The notes beneath the pieces were generated by a model. It did no database searches, was not told the origin of the DNA, and saw nothing but the letters and a program-made list of their open reading frames with translations. Of a stretch of DNA of 64,000 bases, positions 11,806-24,400 are shown piece after piece. This DNA comes from Xiphydria camelus (Eukaryota; Arthropoda; Insecta; Hymenoptera; Xiphydriidae). Position 1 is the first letter of the stretch. Each line of letters starts with the position of its first letter. Location: assembly GCA_963678675.1 (NCBI GenBank), contig OY783195.1:29809385-29873384 (forward strand), read 5' to 3'. Made by a program: the position numbers and the translations under genes.

Positions 11806-12625
11806 GCGACTGCTCGATATGCGAGGAATAAATGAAAGCGCGACGACGAGAATCCAATATTCGCCTGGATTGAATATGAATTGATAGGAAAAATGAAATT
11901 GCATGCGGGTATCACCTACATATGGATCCCTTGCAGATAACGAGAGTTTGCAAAATCTCGAAAAGTTTGTCCTGGATACGAAATAAATTTAGGGGAAAAC
12001 GGGACGGGTTGCAACGTATCAATTTTTGTTTAATAAGAAACACTCCAGCGGAAGATAAATTGCAGAATTAGTTGAGTTTGGCTACTTATCAATAGAAAGA
12101 ACTACAGTATCGGCACAATCCTGTCAATGTTATAAAAGAAAATGTATATTTAAAGTGGACATATTCTTCATGTGCCAATAACAACGCTTACTTTATTTTT
12201 ACTGTGTTTCAGAGTATTCAGAGGAATTCTATTAACTAATTATATGCTCATAAAATAATTTAATAAATAACGAAAGTTCTTTAAATAGTTAAGTGATTCA
12301 ATATGCCCAAAAACTGATGCAACATACCCCAAACGTGTTTATTGCTTTCCTTTATAACTCCGTTCATTTTTAAAAAATAATTTCAATCTTTTCCCAAAGT
12401 CTCATTTTTAATATGTCAAACTATATTACATAACGCTTGAAAACTAGTTCTCATCTTTGGTAAAATAACGAAAAAATGAAGCATCAAATTTGTTACAACC
12501 CGCCCCAGCCTCCCCTACGACGTCTACACGGATAACGAGAACGTCGCAATCCGCGGATAAAAAGACGACTGCTCGATATGCGAGGAATAAATGAAAGCAC
12601 GACGAGAATCTAATATTCGCCCGGG
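11806..12625. repeat. 62-bp direct repeats flanking a 690-bp segment
   Basis: The block GACTGCTCGATATGCGAGGA, then ATAAATGAAAGC, a CGACGAGAATC segment and AATATTCGCC occurs at 11806-11871 and again at 12562-12625 with few differences. The AT-rich segment between is unlike its CpG-rich surroundings. This fits a local duplication, or an insertion flanked by copied sequence. No transposase or terminal repeat is evident. Confidence 0.65.
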
Positions 12626-13315
12626 TTATACTTCCGAGCCCGAGGATCGATAACTCGATTAGCAGTCACTGTCACCGGTATCTATACGATGCGAGGGAGC
12701 ATGGCGGATGGAACAAGTAGGTACGTGGTACACACCACGCACGTAATATTCTCGAGCACTCTCGAACGGATAATAACGCTGCCTCGTCTGCCTCTGATGT
12801 AGAGAAGTTAAGTCAGTGGCAGGGGTGGTGACGCGATGGCGGTCTCGAGAACGTAGAGAAGCGAAGTGGGCGCCAAAGAGAGAGAGAGATGGGGGAGGGG
12901 TGAAGGAAATGGAAGAGAGAGAGAGGGGGATCTTTCTCGCCCGGGCGCTTTGCATTAATTAATGACGTTAGCGCATATTAATTGAGGCAAAGTAGCGAGC
13001 CGATAGGTGGGATCGCTTCGCCGAAACGCCACTTCGCCTTTTTTTCTTTCCTTGCACCGCTCGCTACGTCTATAAAGGACGAGAAGGGAAGCGATAAAGG
13101 GGTGGAAGAGGAGCATCGGTGCGGTAAAAGGCTGTAAGACGAGGACGTTTCTGTTTTTTTGTAACTATGATTTTCATTCTGGCATGGAATTTGGACATCA
13201 TTTTGGAGTGCATTTGAACGGTGTCTAGCTGTCGAGGAATTCTGGAAAAACTGGATTTCGTAAAGTTTCAGGGGAAGATTAAAGAGCTTGAAAAAAAATG
13301 TGGTGAAATTGTTTT

Positions 13316-13558
13316 CCACGCTGAGAAAAATAACTTCATCAATCTAACCAAAATCATGGAGACGATAACCAAACCGTTTGGTGAAATATGAATTCTCCAT
13401 TTGTGTTTGGTTGAACCGACTACTTTTGAGTTAGAATGACTAAACATTTGATTGGAATAAATATTAGGTTCAATCGACCAGTATTTTGGTCAGAATAATT
13501 AAACGCATTCAACCAAACGTGTTTTGTCATTTTGACCCTAATCGTTTTTTTCAGTGTA
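13316..13558. mobile_element. TIR element, family A
   Basis: The left end contains GCTGAGAAAAATAACTTC and the right end reads CGTTTTTTTCAGTG before TA. The body carries CCAAAATCATGGAGACGATA and ACCAAACCGTTTGGTGAAAT. This is one of the fuller copies of the family and has no coding capacity. Confidence 0.7.
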
Positions 13559-14651
13559 GTTACTTCGATTATTTATTTGACTTCAAGTTAACGGAAATCA
13601 TCATATCGGAAATTCCAAGGGAAATCCACCCTGTCTCAACTCCCCCGAAACCACTCCGATTTCGAGAGCTCCGTAAAAAATATCGAGCCACAAAAACGTC
13701 CCATCTATCAAATTTTTAAATTAACCCCATCTCGGTCACACACCCCGGCTTCGCGTGGAACGCCCCGCGCACCTACACCGCGTACCCTTTATCGCGCTTA
13801 TTATATTTCGTCGCGCTAGCTGGCTGCTCGATCGACCGCGTTATTCGAGCGGGGCGCGAGCCGCGAGAAAGCGCGCGCGCGCGCAACAAAAGCGAAACGA
13901 TTAAGGCTCGGTTCTTAAGAGGCAATTATTGGGTCGTTCCGTCGCGATTCCCCGGCGCGAACGCGGGTGCGCGCGATTTTTATACGACCGAACCCCGCCC
14001 CCTTCTACGGCTTTATTCGCCTTTCGGGGTTTTACTGCGCGCGACGACGATTTCCGAGCCGCGCGCGCGCGCCGCGAACGAGCTTCCGGACGTGTAATAA
14101 AGTGCCTCGACGGCGCGACCCTCCGGAATATCTCGCGGACCGCCGAGCCGGGAGTGCGCGCGAAGTTGAATTTCGAACGAGCCTTTCCGCGCCGCGGTTA
14201 CGTCGAAGCATGAGGGGGTGAGAAGGTGTGAGAGGGAGAGAGACGCTAAGGGGTGAGAGAGGTTCGCACCTACTTCTCTCCGAGAGAATAGAGAGCGGCA
14301 ATACGCTCCCGAACCCGGACCGATATTGTATTCTTATCGGCATATTTGTAAGCCACTCGGGAAGACAATTTCCCCCGAGAAGATATGGAGATTCGCGAGG
14401 AAGGCATACATACATACATATATACCTACAGGCAGCCTCTTCGCGGCTCGTCTCGTAGGTGATTCGAGAGACACCCGCGCACACGCCCCGGAGAGATTAT
14501 ACGAATCAGGCAATCTAAAACCGGCCCGAGGCTTTTTCTTCGTCCCTTTGTCTCGCGCCCGAACGCCGCGTCCTCTTTTTAGTTTTCCCTCGCTCCGTCT
14601 ACTACGCGCGCAGCGCGACTCCTCGTCACCCCGGCAAAGTGTTTCCTCCTT

Positions 14652-14677
14652 TTCTCTTTCTCTCTCTCTCTCTCTCC
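14652..14677. repeat. (TC)n microsatellite
   Basis: A pure CT/TC run, part of a longer pyrimidine-rich strand from about 14630 to 14710. No function is implied. Confidence 0.8.
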
Positions 14678-15043
14678 ACTTTCTGTTCTCTTTCGCCTTT
14701 CGCTTCCTCCCCTCCGAGAAAGGCCAGAACAGCGAGAATTCGTGAGGGGACGGATGAAAATCCGACAATTTTCGTCGGGTGGAGGAAAAAGGAGATACCT
14801 ACCCTCGACGCGCGCGGGTTTGCTTTGGAACCGAAGATGTTTGGTTAGCATGTGCGCCTAATGGCTCGCGCCAAATGGATTTTTAAGCTTTGGTCCGCGC
14901 TGCGGGGAGTGAAGGGGGTGGCGCGTTTTATGGTTCACGCCGTTTCTGTGCGAATTTTCGCGGTGCACTTAAGGAAAAAATGGGTGGAAGAATAAAGGAA
15001 GAAAGAATTAAAGAAGAGCCAAATATAATTAGGCGAAACTGTA

Positions 15044-15254
15044 CACTGAAAGAAATTAATGTGGTTGTGACAACTATTTTTGAATCAACTGCTCAAGTTT
15101 GGTAATAAGCATTAGTTTTTATAGTCGTCCTGATTACTTTTAATTACCGCAACGAAAGAATTGTTGCGATAATAATTATGTAAAACTAGTGCTGATTGCA
15201 AAACCGGTGCGGTGGAATCCAAAATAGTTGTCAAACTACTTTTTTTTCTCAGTT
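15044..15254. mobile_element. TIR element, family I, with TA target duplication
   Basis: It starts CACTGAAAGAAATTAATGTG and ends in TTTTTTTTCTCAGTT, with TA on both sides. An inner inverted repeat pairs GTGACAACTATTTTTGAATC with GGAATCCAAAATAGTTGTC. The length is about 211 bp and it has no coding capacity. Confidence 0.7.
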
Positions 15255-15257
15255 TAG

Positions 15258-15380
15258 CACGGGAAAAAAAACCAGCAATTTTTACTGCTTCTCATCTTCA
15301 AGAATTTGCATAGAAAAGACATTTCTATTTACTGTTGTAAACAGTACGTAGAACAGACCAGAATGACTGGTTTTTTTCCA
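15258..15380. mobile_element. TIR element, family J, about 123 bp
   Basis: The ends CACGGGAAAAAAAACCAG and CTGGTTTTTTTCCATG are inverted repeats. It lies four bases from the end of the family-I element, with TA shared between them. It has no coding capacity. I saw only this one copy. Confidence 0.55.
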
Positions 15381-16304
15381 TGAACGAATTTCCGCAATCT
15401 TTCGAGAATCCAACGCGCCGAGCTTCAAGACGATATCCAACGAGAGCCATTCGAAAAATTCGGACGCATCCTTTCAACGATGGAGTCCTGCAGTCCGATA
15501 AACTGCAGGGGCGACTCCATTCGTGCCGCGGCGTACCACCGATTATACTTTCACTCCCTCCATCCAAGAGAGAAAGGGAGACGGAGAACCAGGAGGAGGG
15601 AAGAACTCTCAGATATTAGGTTTCCCAGTGCGGTTTTCAACCACCCACTCGATCGACTGATCGGTCGACTTTACCCCGGGGAAATCATACTAGCCTCGCG
15701 GACCCCTCGCGCGCGCCTCTCACCTTTCGACGTCCAGAAGGGAGCTGGCGCGCCGAGGAGGGACGTCCCTCCCTCGAAGACAGTTCTCGCCGTGTATTTT
15801 AATCGCAGAACTTTTTGTCTCCGCCGTCGATGACTCGCGCTCGATCCGCTCGGGAGACAAAGACCGAAGAAAAGACGATGAATCGCTCCGCGAGAGACGA
15901 GAGAGAAAGCGGAGGGTTCAACGTTCGATGGGCAAAGTGTCGCTCCTTTTCATCTTTGCCGAGGGATGGCGGCGACGCGCTGACTTCTTACATCCTTCCA
16001 CGAGTCGCCCTCGCCGATCGCGTGAGCACCTTTGACGATATTATTAATTAAGGCGTTCTTTTACTCCGCCCCCGCCCCTCGCTCGCTCGACAATGAGCCG
16101 GCTAACGAGAAAAAATATGCGCGAGGACCGGCGAATCCTTTCTCCCGCGTACATGGGGTGTTCCACGATTCGTGATAAGCGAAGACGGAATGAGATCATT
16201 TATATAGTAGAGCTATGCGACATCGGTATTTTCGAAATCACAAACTTTTAATCCATATCAAAAAATACTTATTTCAAGTTACGTTCATTTGCTTATTCTC
16301 TTGT

Positions 16305-16532
16305 ACCGAGAAAACAGTTTGTTAATGGTTAGTAAATGTCATTTTGAATACGGAGAAATAAATATGTTAATTGTTAAAATATTTATTTCATTCAAATGAT
16401 TGCCTTGAAGGATCTAATTGTGTCGAAGAAATATTGTATTAGTTAACGAATATTTACTTGCTCCAATAAAGTGTTTATCTTGCCATATTCAGAGAAATAT
16501 TTATCAACCACGAATAAATTGTTTTCTCGGTG
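16305..16532. mobile_element. TIR element, family D
   Basis: It starts ACCGAGAAAACAGTTTGTTA and ends AATAAATTGTTTTCTCGGTG, next to TA. The interior shares AAATATTTATTTCATTCAAA and TTAGTTAACGAATATTTACT with the family-D copies at 2999 and 39287. Confidence 0.7.
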
Positions 16533-17420
16533 TACGTAGAAAAAAAAAATCCTCCCGACGCAATATTATTTACCGCGCTGAACGTACGATTAATTTATTA
16601 CATACGCGCAGAGCACACGTGCTTCCCCGTTCGGGTGAACTCGATTATCTCCCCGAAGCGAAACTGCAAAACGGAACAGCCTCGCGTGCCCTCCCGCCGG
16701 GCACTTCTCTCCCAGCGAAGAGCACCGGGGCCGCGTGTGATTGCTTATCGCGAATTACGGTACACCCCGTGTAACTCTCGCGCGGCCGGGCGAACCGAGT
16801 TTCTTTCCCCGCGAGTCGAGTCGTGAAATTACCTTTATCCGCTCGTCCTATCTTACCCGAGTCGTACAAGTGTCGCTTATACAGACGTGTGGTATGCAGC
16901 CACACGCGGCTAGAGAGTTGAGTACCTCTAGGTACTCGAGCGGCTCGCTGTATCCGCGCCCCATTACCGGCCCGCGCCTCTTACGGTAGTGGTGTACCGC
17001 GCAGGTTGGCCTTTCGCCGATCGTTATCTTAATTTCGGAAGGCAAGGCGCGTGGACCGGAAGTCGACGTTTTTTGCTCGCACCGCGATACGAGTCGAGAG
17101 CGCGCGCACTCGCGCACTCCCCCTCCCCGTACCCGCGATTATATATAGTTGTAAGCTCGCGGCGGGTTTTATATAAACCACTCGAGCACGCGCTTCAGCC
17201 GAGATTTCTCAAGATTCGCCGTACAGCAGAGCGGACCGTATACGCGAGCCCCGCAATCGCCGTCGCGAATTCTACGCGGGCTATTAGATCGCCCCAGACG
17301 GGTAAAAACTTTTTCCGAATTCTATTTGTCTTTCCACCCCTCGTTCCTCTTGCACCCCCGCGCACGGCGCGCCGGTCCGGCCACTTCCGGAAGTTCCGCC
17401 GGGCGACCCTTCTCGTAAGC

Positions 17421-17446
17421 GACGACGACGACGACGACGACGACGA
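17421..17446. repeat. (GAC)n microsatellite
   Basis: About eight uninterrupted ACG/GAC units. They are probably non-coding, because no neighbouring frame resembles a known protein. Confidence 0.8.
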
Positions 17447-18223
17447 GCGTCGCCCGTTCCTCCCGAACGCCGGGGACCAAACGCTAATCGGTCTAGACTT
17501 CCCAGCGCTCGCCCCTCTTTTTTTTTCCGGCACTCCTCGATTTTCTTCCGCGCTGTTTCTTCTTCACCGGCTGCCGTAATGGAGAACGAAGGAGACCGCG
17601 TCGCCCTCTTTTCTGCTTCTGCGTTTCTTTTATGGGTGGAAGTACCGATAGAGGGATGGCTTACGAGGGCGTAGAGTAATAAATACCATCGGGTAGCAAG
17701 AGTAGCTACGCGATTTGATATCTCGCATACTCGCGGATCGGTATCGCGCTGCAGTTTCGAAGAAGAGTAATCTCTGTGAGAATTAGCTCTTTTTGATGTG
17801 AATTTTCGATTCGGAAATAATTGTAACAAATTGTAGCAAACGCTCGGTGAGATTATCCGATGCCGAAACTCTCGAAACTCCCTCGTCGACAAGATTTCGG
17901 TAGCTCGAAAAGAAAGTTGCATCTATTCGATTTTTGTACAGCGAATGCATCGCTTCGGCCTATGAGGGACCCAACCGTACTTATCCTCTAATTGGGTACA
18001 TTCCCCTCCGCTAAGTGGCAGCACTCCTCACCTTTGGAACCCGTACCCCGTGTAATCATTGTCTTATACATAATTGCATCGTTCATTATGCGGCATGATT
18101 GATAGCTCGACGGACAATGAACGACCCTTCTCAACATCCTCTACGGATACTCTCGAAATCAACTCGACTTTGAATAACTTTCGAAGGGGTTTATGTATGG
18201 CAACGACGCGCCTATTACTGCAC

Positions 18224-18510
18224 TGATTGTGAGAAAAATAATTATGTTAAAACCGACAAAACATACCTAGTTCGACGCGTTTAATTATTCTAACCAAAAT
18301 AGTGGTCAGTTGCACGACATATTTAGTTATGCCAACCAAAAAGTGGTCAATCTAAGCAAACAGATGGAGGATCCACATTTGAGGAGCAACTTATCAAACT
18401 GCGAATGGACAAAACGCGTTTTGATAAGTTGTTCCTCATTTGATCAAATGATTTAGTCATCATCTCCAGGATGTTGATTTGATCGACCAAGATACCTTTT
18501 TCTCAGTCTA
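18224..18510. mobile_element. Family-A element interrupted by a small palindrome
   Basis: Family-A ends flank an interior with CCAACCAAAAAGTGGTCAAT. Inside, 18377-18398 and 18420-18441 form a 22-bp inverted repeat with about three mismatches (ATTTGAGGAGCAACTTATC and its complement) around a 21-base loop. No other family-A copy seen here carries this palindrome, so it looks like a later insertion or a local rearrangement. Confidence 0.6.
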
Positions 18511-20534
18511 CAATCTCAAAAATAATTTCACGACTAGACAAATCTACCGATACGATTTTTATTAAAACATGACGCATCGTCTATCCTTTCTCATGCAAAG
18601 TTGAGGCAGAAAAGAGGTACAATGTTGCGGTAGCGCCATCGATTTTCCCCCCCACAGCGATTCGTTAAAACAACGGAGTGACGTAGGTCGGGAATAGGCA
18701 GGTGAGACACCTCCCGTCGCGGCGAGATGACGAGAACATTTTTCCCGAACGACCTCCGTCGGCGACGGGAGAAACGAGGGCGAAACGGGAGGACACGTTT
18801 TTCCCCGACTTTTAATAAAGTCATCCACCTGCGACGCGCTAATGGTAAATCTATAATGGCTCCGCAGTGTGCACCTCTCGACCGCCTTCCACCTCGTCTT
18901 CATCGTCGTCCTCCGCTTCTTCTCCTCCTAGCGCCGCTCTGCTCCTTCTTCTTCAAACTCATTCGCCGTCGGATCGCTCAGTTTTTACGGCTCCTGCCCC
19001 CACCCGACCGTCCCACCCTTTCTTCTCGCCGGCACGCGGGACGAGCGCTCTCCTTCCCGGAAACAATCCCGCGAGAGAATCAAAGATCGGGTCGATCGGA
19101 CTTTTTCCTTCTCTTCTTTTCACTCGGAGCCCCGCGCGCGCGAGAATCCGGGGCTCTCGGGAGAGAGGATCGAGTAATAATCCGCCGGCGGTGACGAGGG
19201 AATCGGCGCCGCGAAAGAAAAGGCGCGAGAGAGAGGGAGGGAGCCTAATCTCGACGCGGGAACGACGGATATAGGGAGGAAAAATTGACGCGAATCCGTT
19301 GAGTGTCGACCGGTCGCACTCGCGCTCGACTTTGACAGGCAATTAAACGAGGCGACTCGGGGCGCGCGAATTACTCTTCCGCGGGAAGTCTCGCGCGGAG
19401 CGACGGGTACTTCTCTCGGTGATTTCAGGGCTCCCACTTGGTCATTTTTTTTCGGTCAAGTCAGTAGAAAGTAATTTTTAATTTTAAAGGTCTCATTAAA
19501 AAAGTAATTATTTTTAAGGTTTCGTCGAATAACTTGACAATACCTTCTCGCTGCTAAAATGCTGAAACGATTCGTATGAGTTCTCAGTTTCGTTATGATA
19601 CGTACGTACCAAGCAGTCGATATCGTTGCGCGTTTCTTCTAGTATAAAAAAAGGTTTGTTAAAGTATTTCTTCGTTAAAGAGTGATTTAATTCGTTATCT
19701 TCCATATCTTACGATTTTCGTATGTTCTTATGAAAATAAATTATTTCGATTGCAAATCTCAATTATCTTCTTTCGATATTGTTTCCTCGAAACTCAACCG
19801 AATTTATTACAAAAACTATTAGATCACTTTTTATCCCTTCGTAATATTCGAACAAGGAAAGATTGGTCGTTTTTTCAAATGAGGAATAATTAAAATTCAT
19901 CTTTTTTTAAACTTCTGACTGGATAGGAGCCCTGTGATTTTTAACGTCATAATGACGGGAAAAGGTGGGCGTGTCCGCAGTGCCGACCGCGCGAGACGGA
20001 GTCCGGCGCGCTAAAATTGGGAGGGAATTTTTCCCGTGATATCTTTTCCGTCGAGTCATTCGCCGCGTCGTTCGCCAGCTTATCGTGCGTGTGTGTGTTA
20101 CGTCGGAGACTTATATCCGCGTCGTGGCCGCGAGGCAAAACGACGCTATACTCATTGTCGATAAGGTATACACTTTCACGGTAGGTATCGTTACGGCCAA
20201 AATGACCGTTATCGGAAATGTCACTCGCGTCGTTTTGCCCTTTACGGCCGACGCTACGTGCGTTTACGATAGCCGCACTGCGACGCTTATCGTTTCATGA
20301 ACAACATTTCTCGAAATCGCCTTCACGACTGTGCACAGATATACTACGCGTGTGGTCCGCGCGTCGAGAGATTCGGGGGAGTCGAAATTCGACCTATGTA
20401 TATGAATACCGCGTTATTGTCGTCGTACAATTGGTAGTGCACCGTCGAATGACAATGCGATTTCGCTTTCGTACGAGATATTCTCCAAAAAAAACATCGC
20501 CGTAGAACTTCTCGTGCGAGTTATACGCTATTTA

Positions 20535-20690
20535 CACAATAAAAAAGTGGTGTTAATTTTTAACACCATTTCACACCGGTGTGAACCTATATGTGCCACA
20601 TCTGCTGTCATTCAGTCTTATGCCTTTGTCGTCTGACACCAAAACTAGTCTATATAGGTCCACGCTGCAGAATTTTTTACAGTGTATATT
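20535..20690. mobile_element. TIR element, family B, about 156 bp
   Basis: The ends are CACAATAAAAAAG and TTTTTTACAGTG, flanked by TA. In reverse complement, the interior (TGTGAACCTATATGTGCCAC, AACACCATTTCACACCGGTG) matches the element split across 30960-31321. It has no coding capacity. Confidence 0.7.
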
Positions 20691-21045
20691 TCTATAGCGA
20701 AATTTATGTATATCAGTAGCCAAATTTCAAAAGCGACGCGGTCATTGAACGTGAGTCAAGACGTATGAGTCCCGCGAAACGCTTCGCCACGGAAATAATC
20801 GAAAGTGACGCTACAGAGGCGGAGTGACGTATGAAATTCGCATGCGTGCCCGATAAGCATGCTTTACGCGTGGACGCGTGTATTGTTCTCGCACACAGAG
20901 GTGTGCACGCATACGCTGCGTCAACGGGAGAACGGCAATTGTTGTCGGACAATTGAAAAACAAGACTCGCGAGTTCTCCATATGTATGTCAACTATAATT
21001 CACGTACGGTCCTTCCGACAATACCTTTATCATGCACCGTGCCTG

Positions 21046-21460
21046 CATATGCGGCTAAACTTACTCGCCAGGAAAGGAACTTCAATCACTGTTATCTCAT
21101 TATCTATGAACTTTTGGCCTACATCGATACAAGACTTTGTTATAGATAAAAATGTTATCTTTAAAAATGTGTTACACCACATGAGGCTAAACTTACTCGC
21201 CAGGAAAGGAACTTTAGTCGCTATTAGCTCATTGCCTATATTCGTATAATACTTTTTTTGAAAATCACGTTTCTATCTACAATAAAGTCTCATGTTGATA
21301 TAGACCAAACATTCATTCATAATGAGATAATAGCGATTGAAGTTTCTTTCCTGGCGAGTAAGTTTAGCCTCACGTGGCCTTAAATATAAGCCAAAAACTC
21401 GTTGATAATGAAATAATAGCGATCGAAGTATTTTTCCTGATGAGGAAGTTTAGCCTCATA
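21046..21460. mobile_element. Family-E inverted-repeat element nested in a second copy
   Basis: The terminal block GGCTAAACTTACTCGCCAGG AAAGGAACTT appears forward at about 21051 and 21182. It appears reversed at about 21342-21371 and, more diverged, at 21434-21459. The simplest reading is an inner element (21180-21375) inserted in an outer one. Both carry GATAATAGCGAT-type subterminal sequence. Relatives are at 40706-40920 and 44430-44640. Confidence 0.65.
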
Positions 21461-24400
21461 TGATGTGCACCTGTCAAACGACGTACGAATACGTCGCGGA
21501 ATATTCTATTCCGTGAGTCGATGAACACCCCCTGAAAATTCGACCACGATTTGAAAACCGAGGGGGCGTCCTCTGTAAATGACATTTTCGCAGCCCCGCG
21601 CGAAGAGACGCGTCTCCAGGGAACGTCTCGCCTCGGAAATAATGAGAAGTAGTGCGGGAGAATGAGTTATGAGAACAGAGGGGTGCCTAACGCGCCACCT
21701 TCGCATGGCTTATCCAGAATGATCGTATTATTACACTCGGAGCTATATCAATTTTTTTTACGCGGGATTGGGAGCCCCGCCACGCGCGCGTTCCGGGAAA
21801 AAAAAGGGTGTATCGATGTTTCATCGTGGCTTGGAAACTCCCCCAATTTTAATACGCTCGAAGATGTTTAGTAATTAATGGAGAGCGACATTTTGAAAGA
21901 AATAATTCTAAGAAATCTTCGGTTTAATAAAAAATGCTCCATATATTACATACATTTGTACACATACGATATTCCAAATTACAGCCATCCCCTCGAAGCC
22001 GTCGTGTCAAAAGTGACAGGCCTATAATCTCGAAGAGTGTATAGGTATACCTCTGGGAGAATGATGTTCCACGTATGCTCTCTCCTCTGGGTACATCGTA
22101 ACACTCGCATAACTCGTTAGACAATACTGGAAGCGCGCAATATGCAACTGTCTGCCAGCTCAAATAAGCATCCACGATATGACACTTGAGACAATTTGAA
22201 TAAATTCTGAACGCGCGACATCCGAATAATGCAGCGAGAGTAGGTATACCCCGCGAGAGCGACTTTCGTCAACCCAAAGCGACGAGGACGTATGTGAAAT
22301 AATGGATCCCGAATACAGGGGCCCACGGAGAAAAATGTCCCCTGAAAACGTCGCGCTATACGACAGCTATTGTAGACGAGCGAGAGACACGCCCCTCTTA
22401 TATCCGCACGACAATCTCGACAAATTCTAGACCCGAGCAATTCGAGGCGTACGGATACGCATCAACTAGGCGCGCGACTTCCGACGATTCCGCAATGACG
22501 ACGCGTCCCGCGCGGGAATGCCTCCAGAAAACGCGCGTATAGTCTCGCCGCGGAAGTAATGGAAAGTGGTGCGGAAGGGATAGGAGCAGGGTATGAGAAT
22601 TGAAGCGCGCGAGGTATGCTCCCTCGCGCGTCTAGATTATTCATACATGCAGACGAGCGTTGACGCGAGCGTCCCGTATGACCGCCCGGCACGTGTGCGT
22701 GTATGGCTGTACGTCGGAGAGCGCTACGATATGAGAGAGGAGGGGAATACACGGTCGTCTCGGGCCGCGCGGCAGGCGGGTGTATAGAAGTACGACGGGT
22801 ACGTGGGGGACATGTTTTTACGGTAGATAGCGATCGAGCACGAGTCGGATTCTTCATTCCGCGCAGGGAGCCTCGGACCGGCTCGACGGCAGTCGAGGAA
22901 GAGACGAAGCCGGGGCCCGGCCGCGAGGATCCTCGCGTCCAGGAGGCACGAAGACTCCTCGGAATTATGATAAATGTCGCGGCTGTGACGCCGCGATTTT
23001 ATCGTTCGATTTATCCCCCCCGGGGAAATTCGCTTTACATACCAAAGTAGCCGCTTTTTCTCGCCTCTCCGGGCCCGGACCGCCGGCGAGAGACGATCGC
23101 CGCTTCGGTGTTACCTATAGAGCGAGCACCGCGCTCTCCTCGCTGTACTCGGGGTACCTCGGCTCTGTGCAGGCACCACTTCGTATGCGGTCCGAGAAGC
23201 TTCAGCGCTGACCCTGATATCGAACGACTCGACGTGACGGCGAGCGAAAAGAAGGAGCTCTCTCGTGGGTCTTCGCCGCGAATATTGACGTTGGTATCGC
23301 GCGAATGGTGAAGTTGTGAAATTCGGTGTTTCAGCGTTAATTTTTTTCACTGTAGATCCAGTACATTTGGACGAGATTGATATATCTACCCCGCATTTTT
23401 TTCTTAATTTTTCATTGTCCGCCTTATCCGAGTTGGAAAACGATATTTTGAAGTGCAGCTTCGTCGTAGTCCCGTAAAACTATCTTGGCGTTTCCGATGA
23501 CGTGACAATCTTGTAAAGAGAAACGAGCTTGTAACTCTGCGAATAATTATTTGTTCGAACAATTTCTCTTTCGTCCGTCATTGAATATGCGTACAAATTA
23601 CAAATTAGATTTGAGAATACGAATATTTGTTCACGTCAAGATCGATTTGCGACCGAGTGCGCGCGCCGTACGAACGAAATTTCACGGGAGATCTAAAAGC
23701 AACGATTCCCAGCCGAGAATCCCCTCCCCGCGTAACGTGGATAACGAACCCCCGCAAGGAGAGAATACCAATTCCGAGGCATAATCGAAAATTGCAACAC
23801 GTGCGCACCCATGCGCAAACCCGTCCCACACATCCACTTCCAGACAGACGAGCGGACCGCGTGTTGCGCGCACGCCCTTCCATCCGACGCACCCGTGTCT
23901 ACACCCTTAATCGTCTAATTTTCAGGTCTTTCTCCCGCGCGCGCGCGAATCCCATCGCCGCCGCGATTCGTGGAAAAATTATTCAACCGCGAAACGAGCG
24001 GCTATTTCTTCCCCGTCGCTCCCCCTCTCATTCTTCTCGCGCAAAAGGGCTCGAACGGCGAGAAAGAGCACGCGAGAGAGACGAAGCAAAGGGGGGGGGG
24101 GGGGCGAAGAACGCGCGCGAAGGGAAGTGTATATAGAATACGCGGGAGGGGGAGAGCGCGTGCACGGGGTAAAACAATTACCTACCCTCGCTGCGAACCA
24201 GGGGCGCATTTTCACTCCCCGAAATGTGGGAAGGAAGAGGCCACCCCTCCCCGCGAGAGGTATGCGAACTACCCCCCCGACGGAGTATATATATTCTCCA
24301 TCCTCTTGGCAAGCATTACCTCACTCCCCATGGGAGCGGAAGAAGGGAGGGTCGTTTTATGGGCGCAGGAGCATGTGTAGACGCCGCGGAGGAAACGGAC

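Larger units (their letters stand above)
9900..20520. other. Gene desert, part 1
   Basis: I find no frame with recognisable domains or a credible exon chain. The stretch contains a 62-bp direct repeat pair (11806-11871 and 12562-12625), TIR elements at 13316-13558, 15044-15254, 15258-15380, 16305-16532 and 18224-18510, and microsatellites. The rest alternates CpG-rich and AT-rich unique sequence that could hold enhancers or non-coding transcripts, but nothing in the sequence shows this. Confidence 0.5.

Noticed and set aside
11560..11915. Hydrophobic minus-strand frames resembling membrane segments
   Set aside because: Two overlapping frames look equally plausible, no family is recognisable, and there are no flanking splice-linked exons.
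16989..17579. 196-codon plus-strand frame
   Set aside because: It consists of biased CpG-rich sequence including the GAC microsatellite, with no domain or conserved motif.
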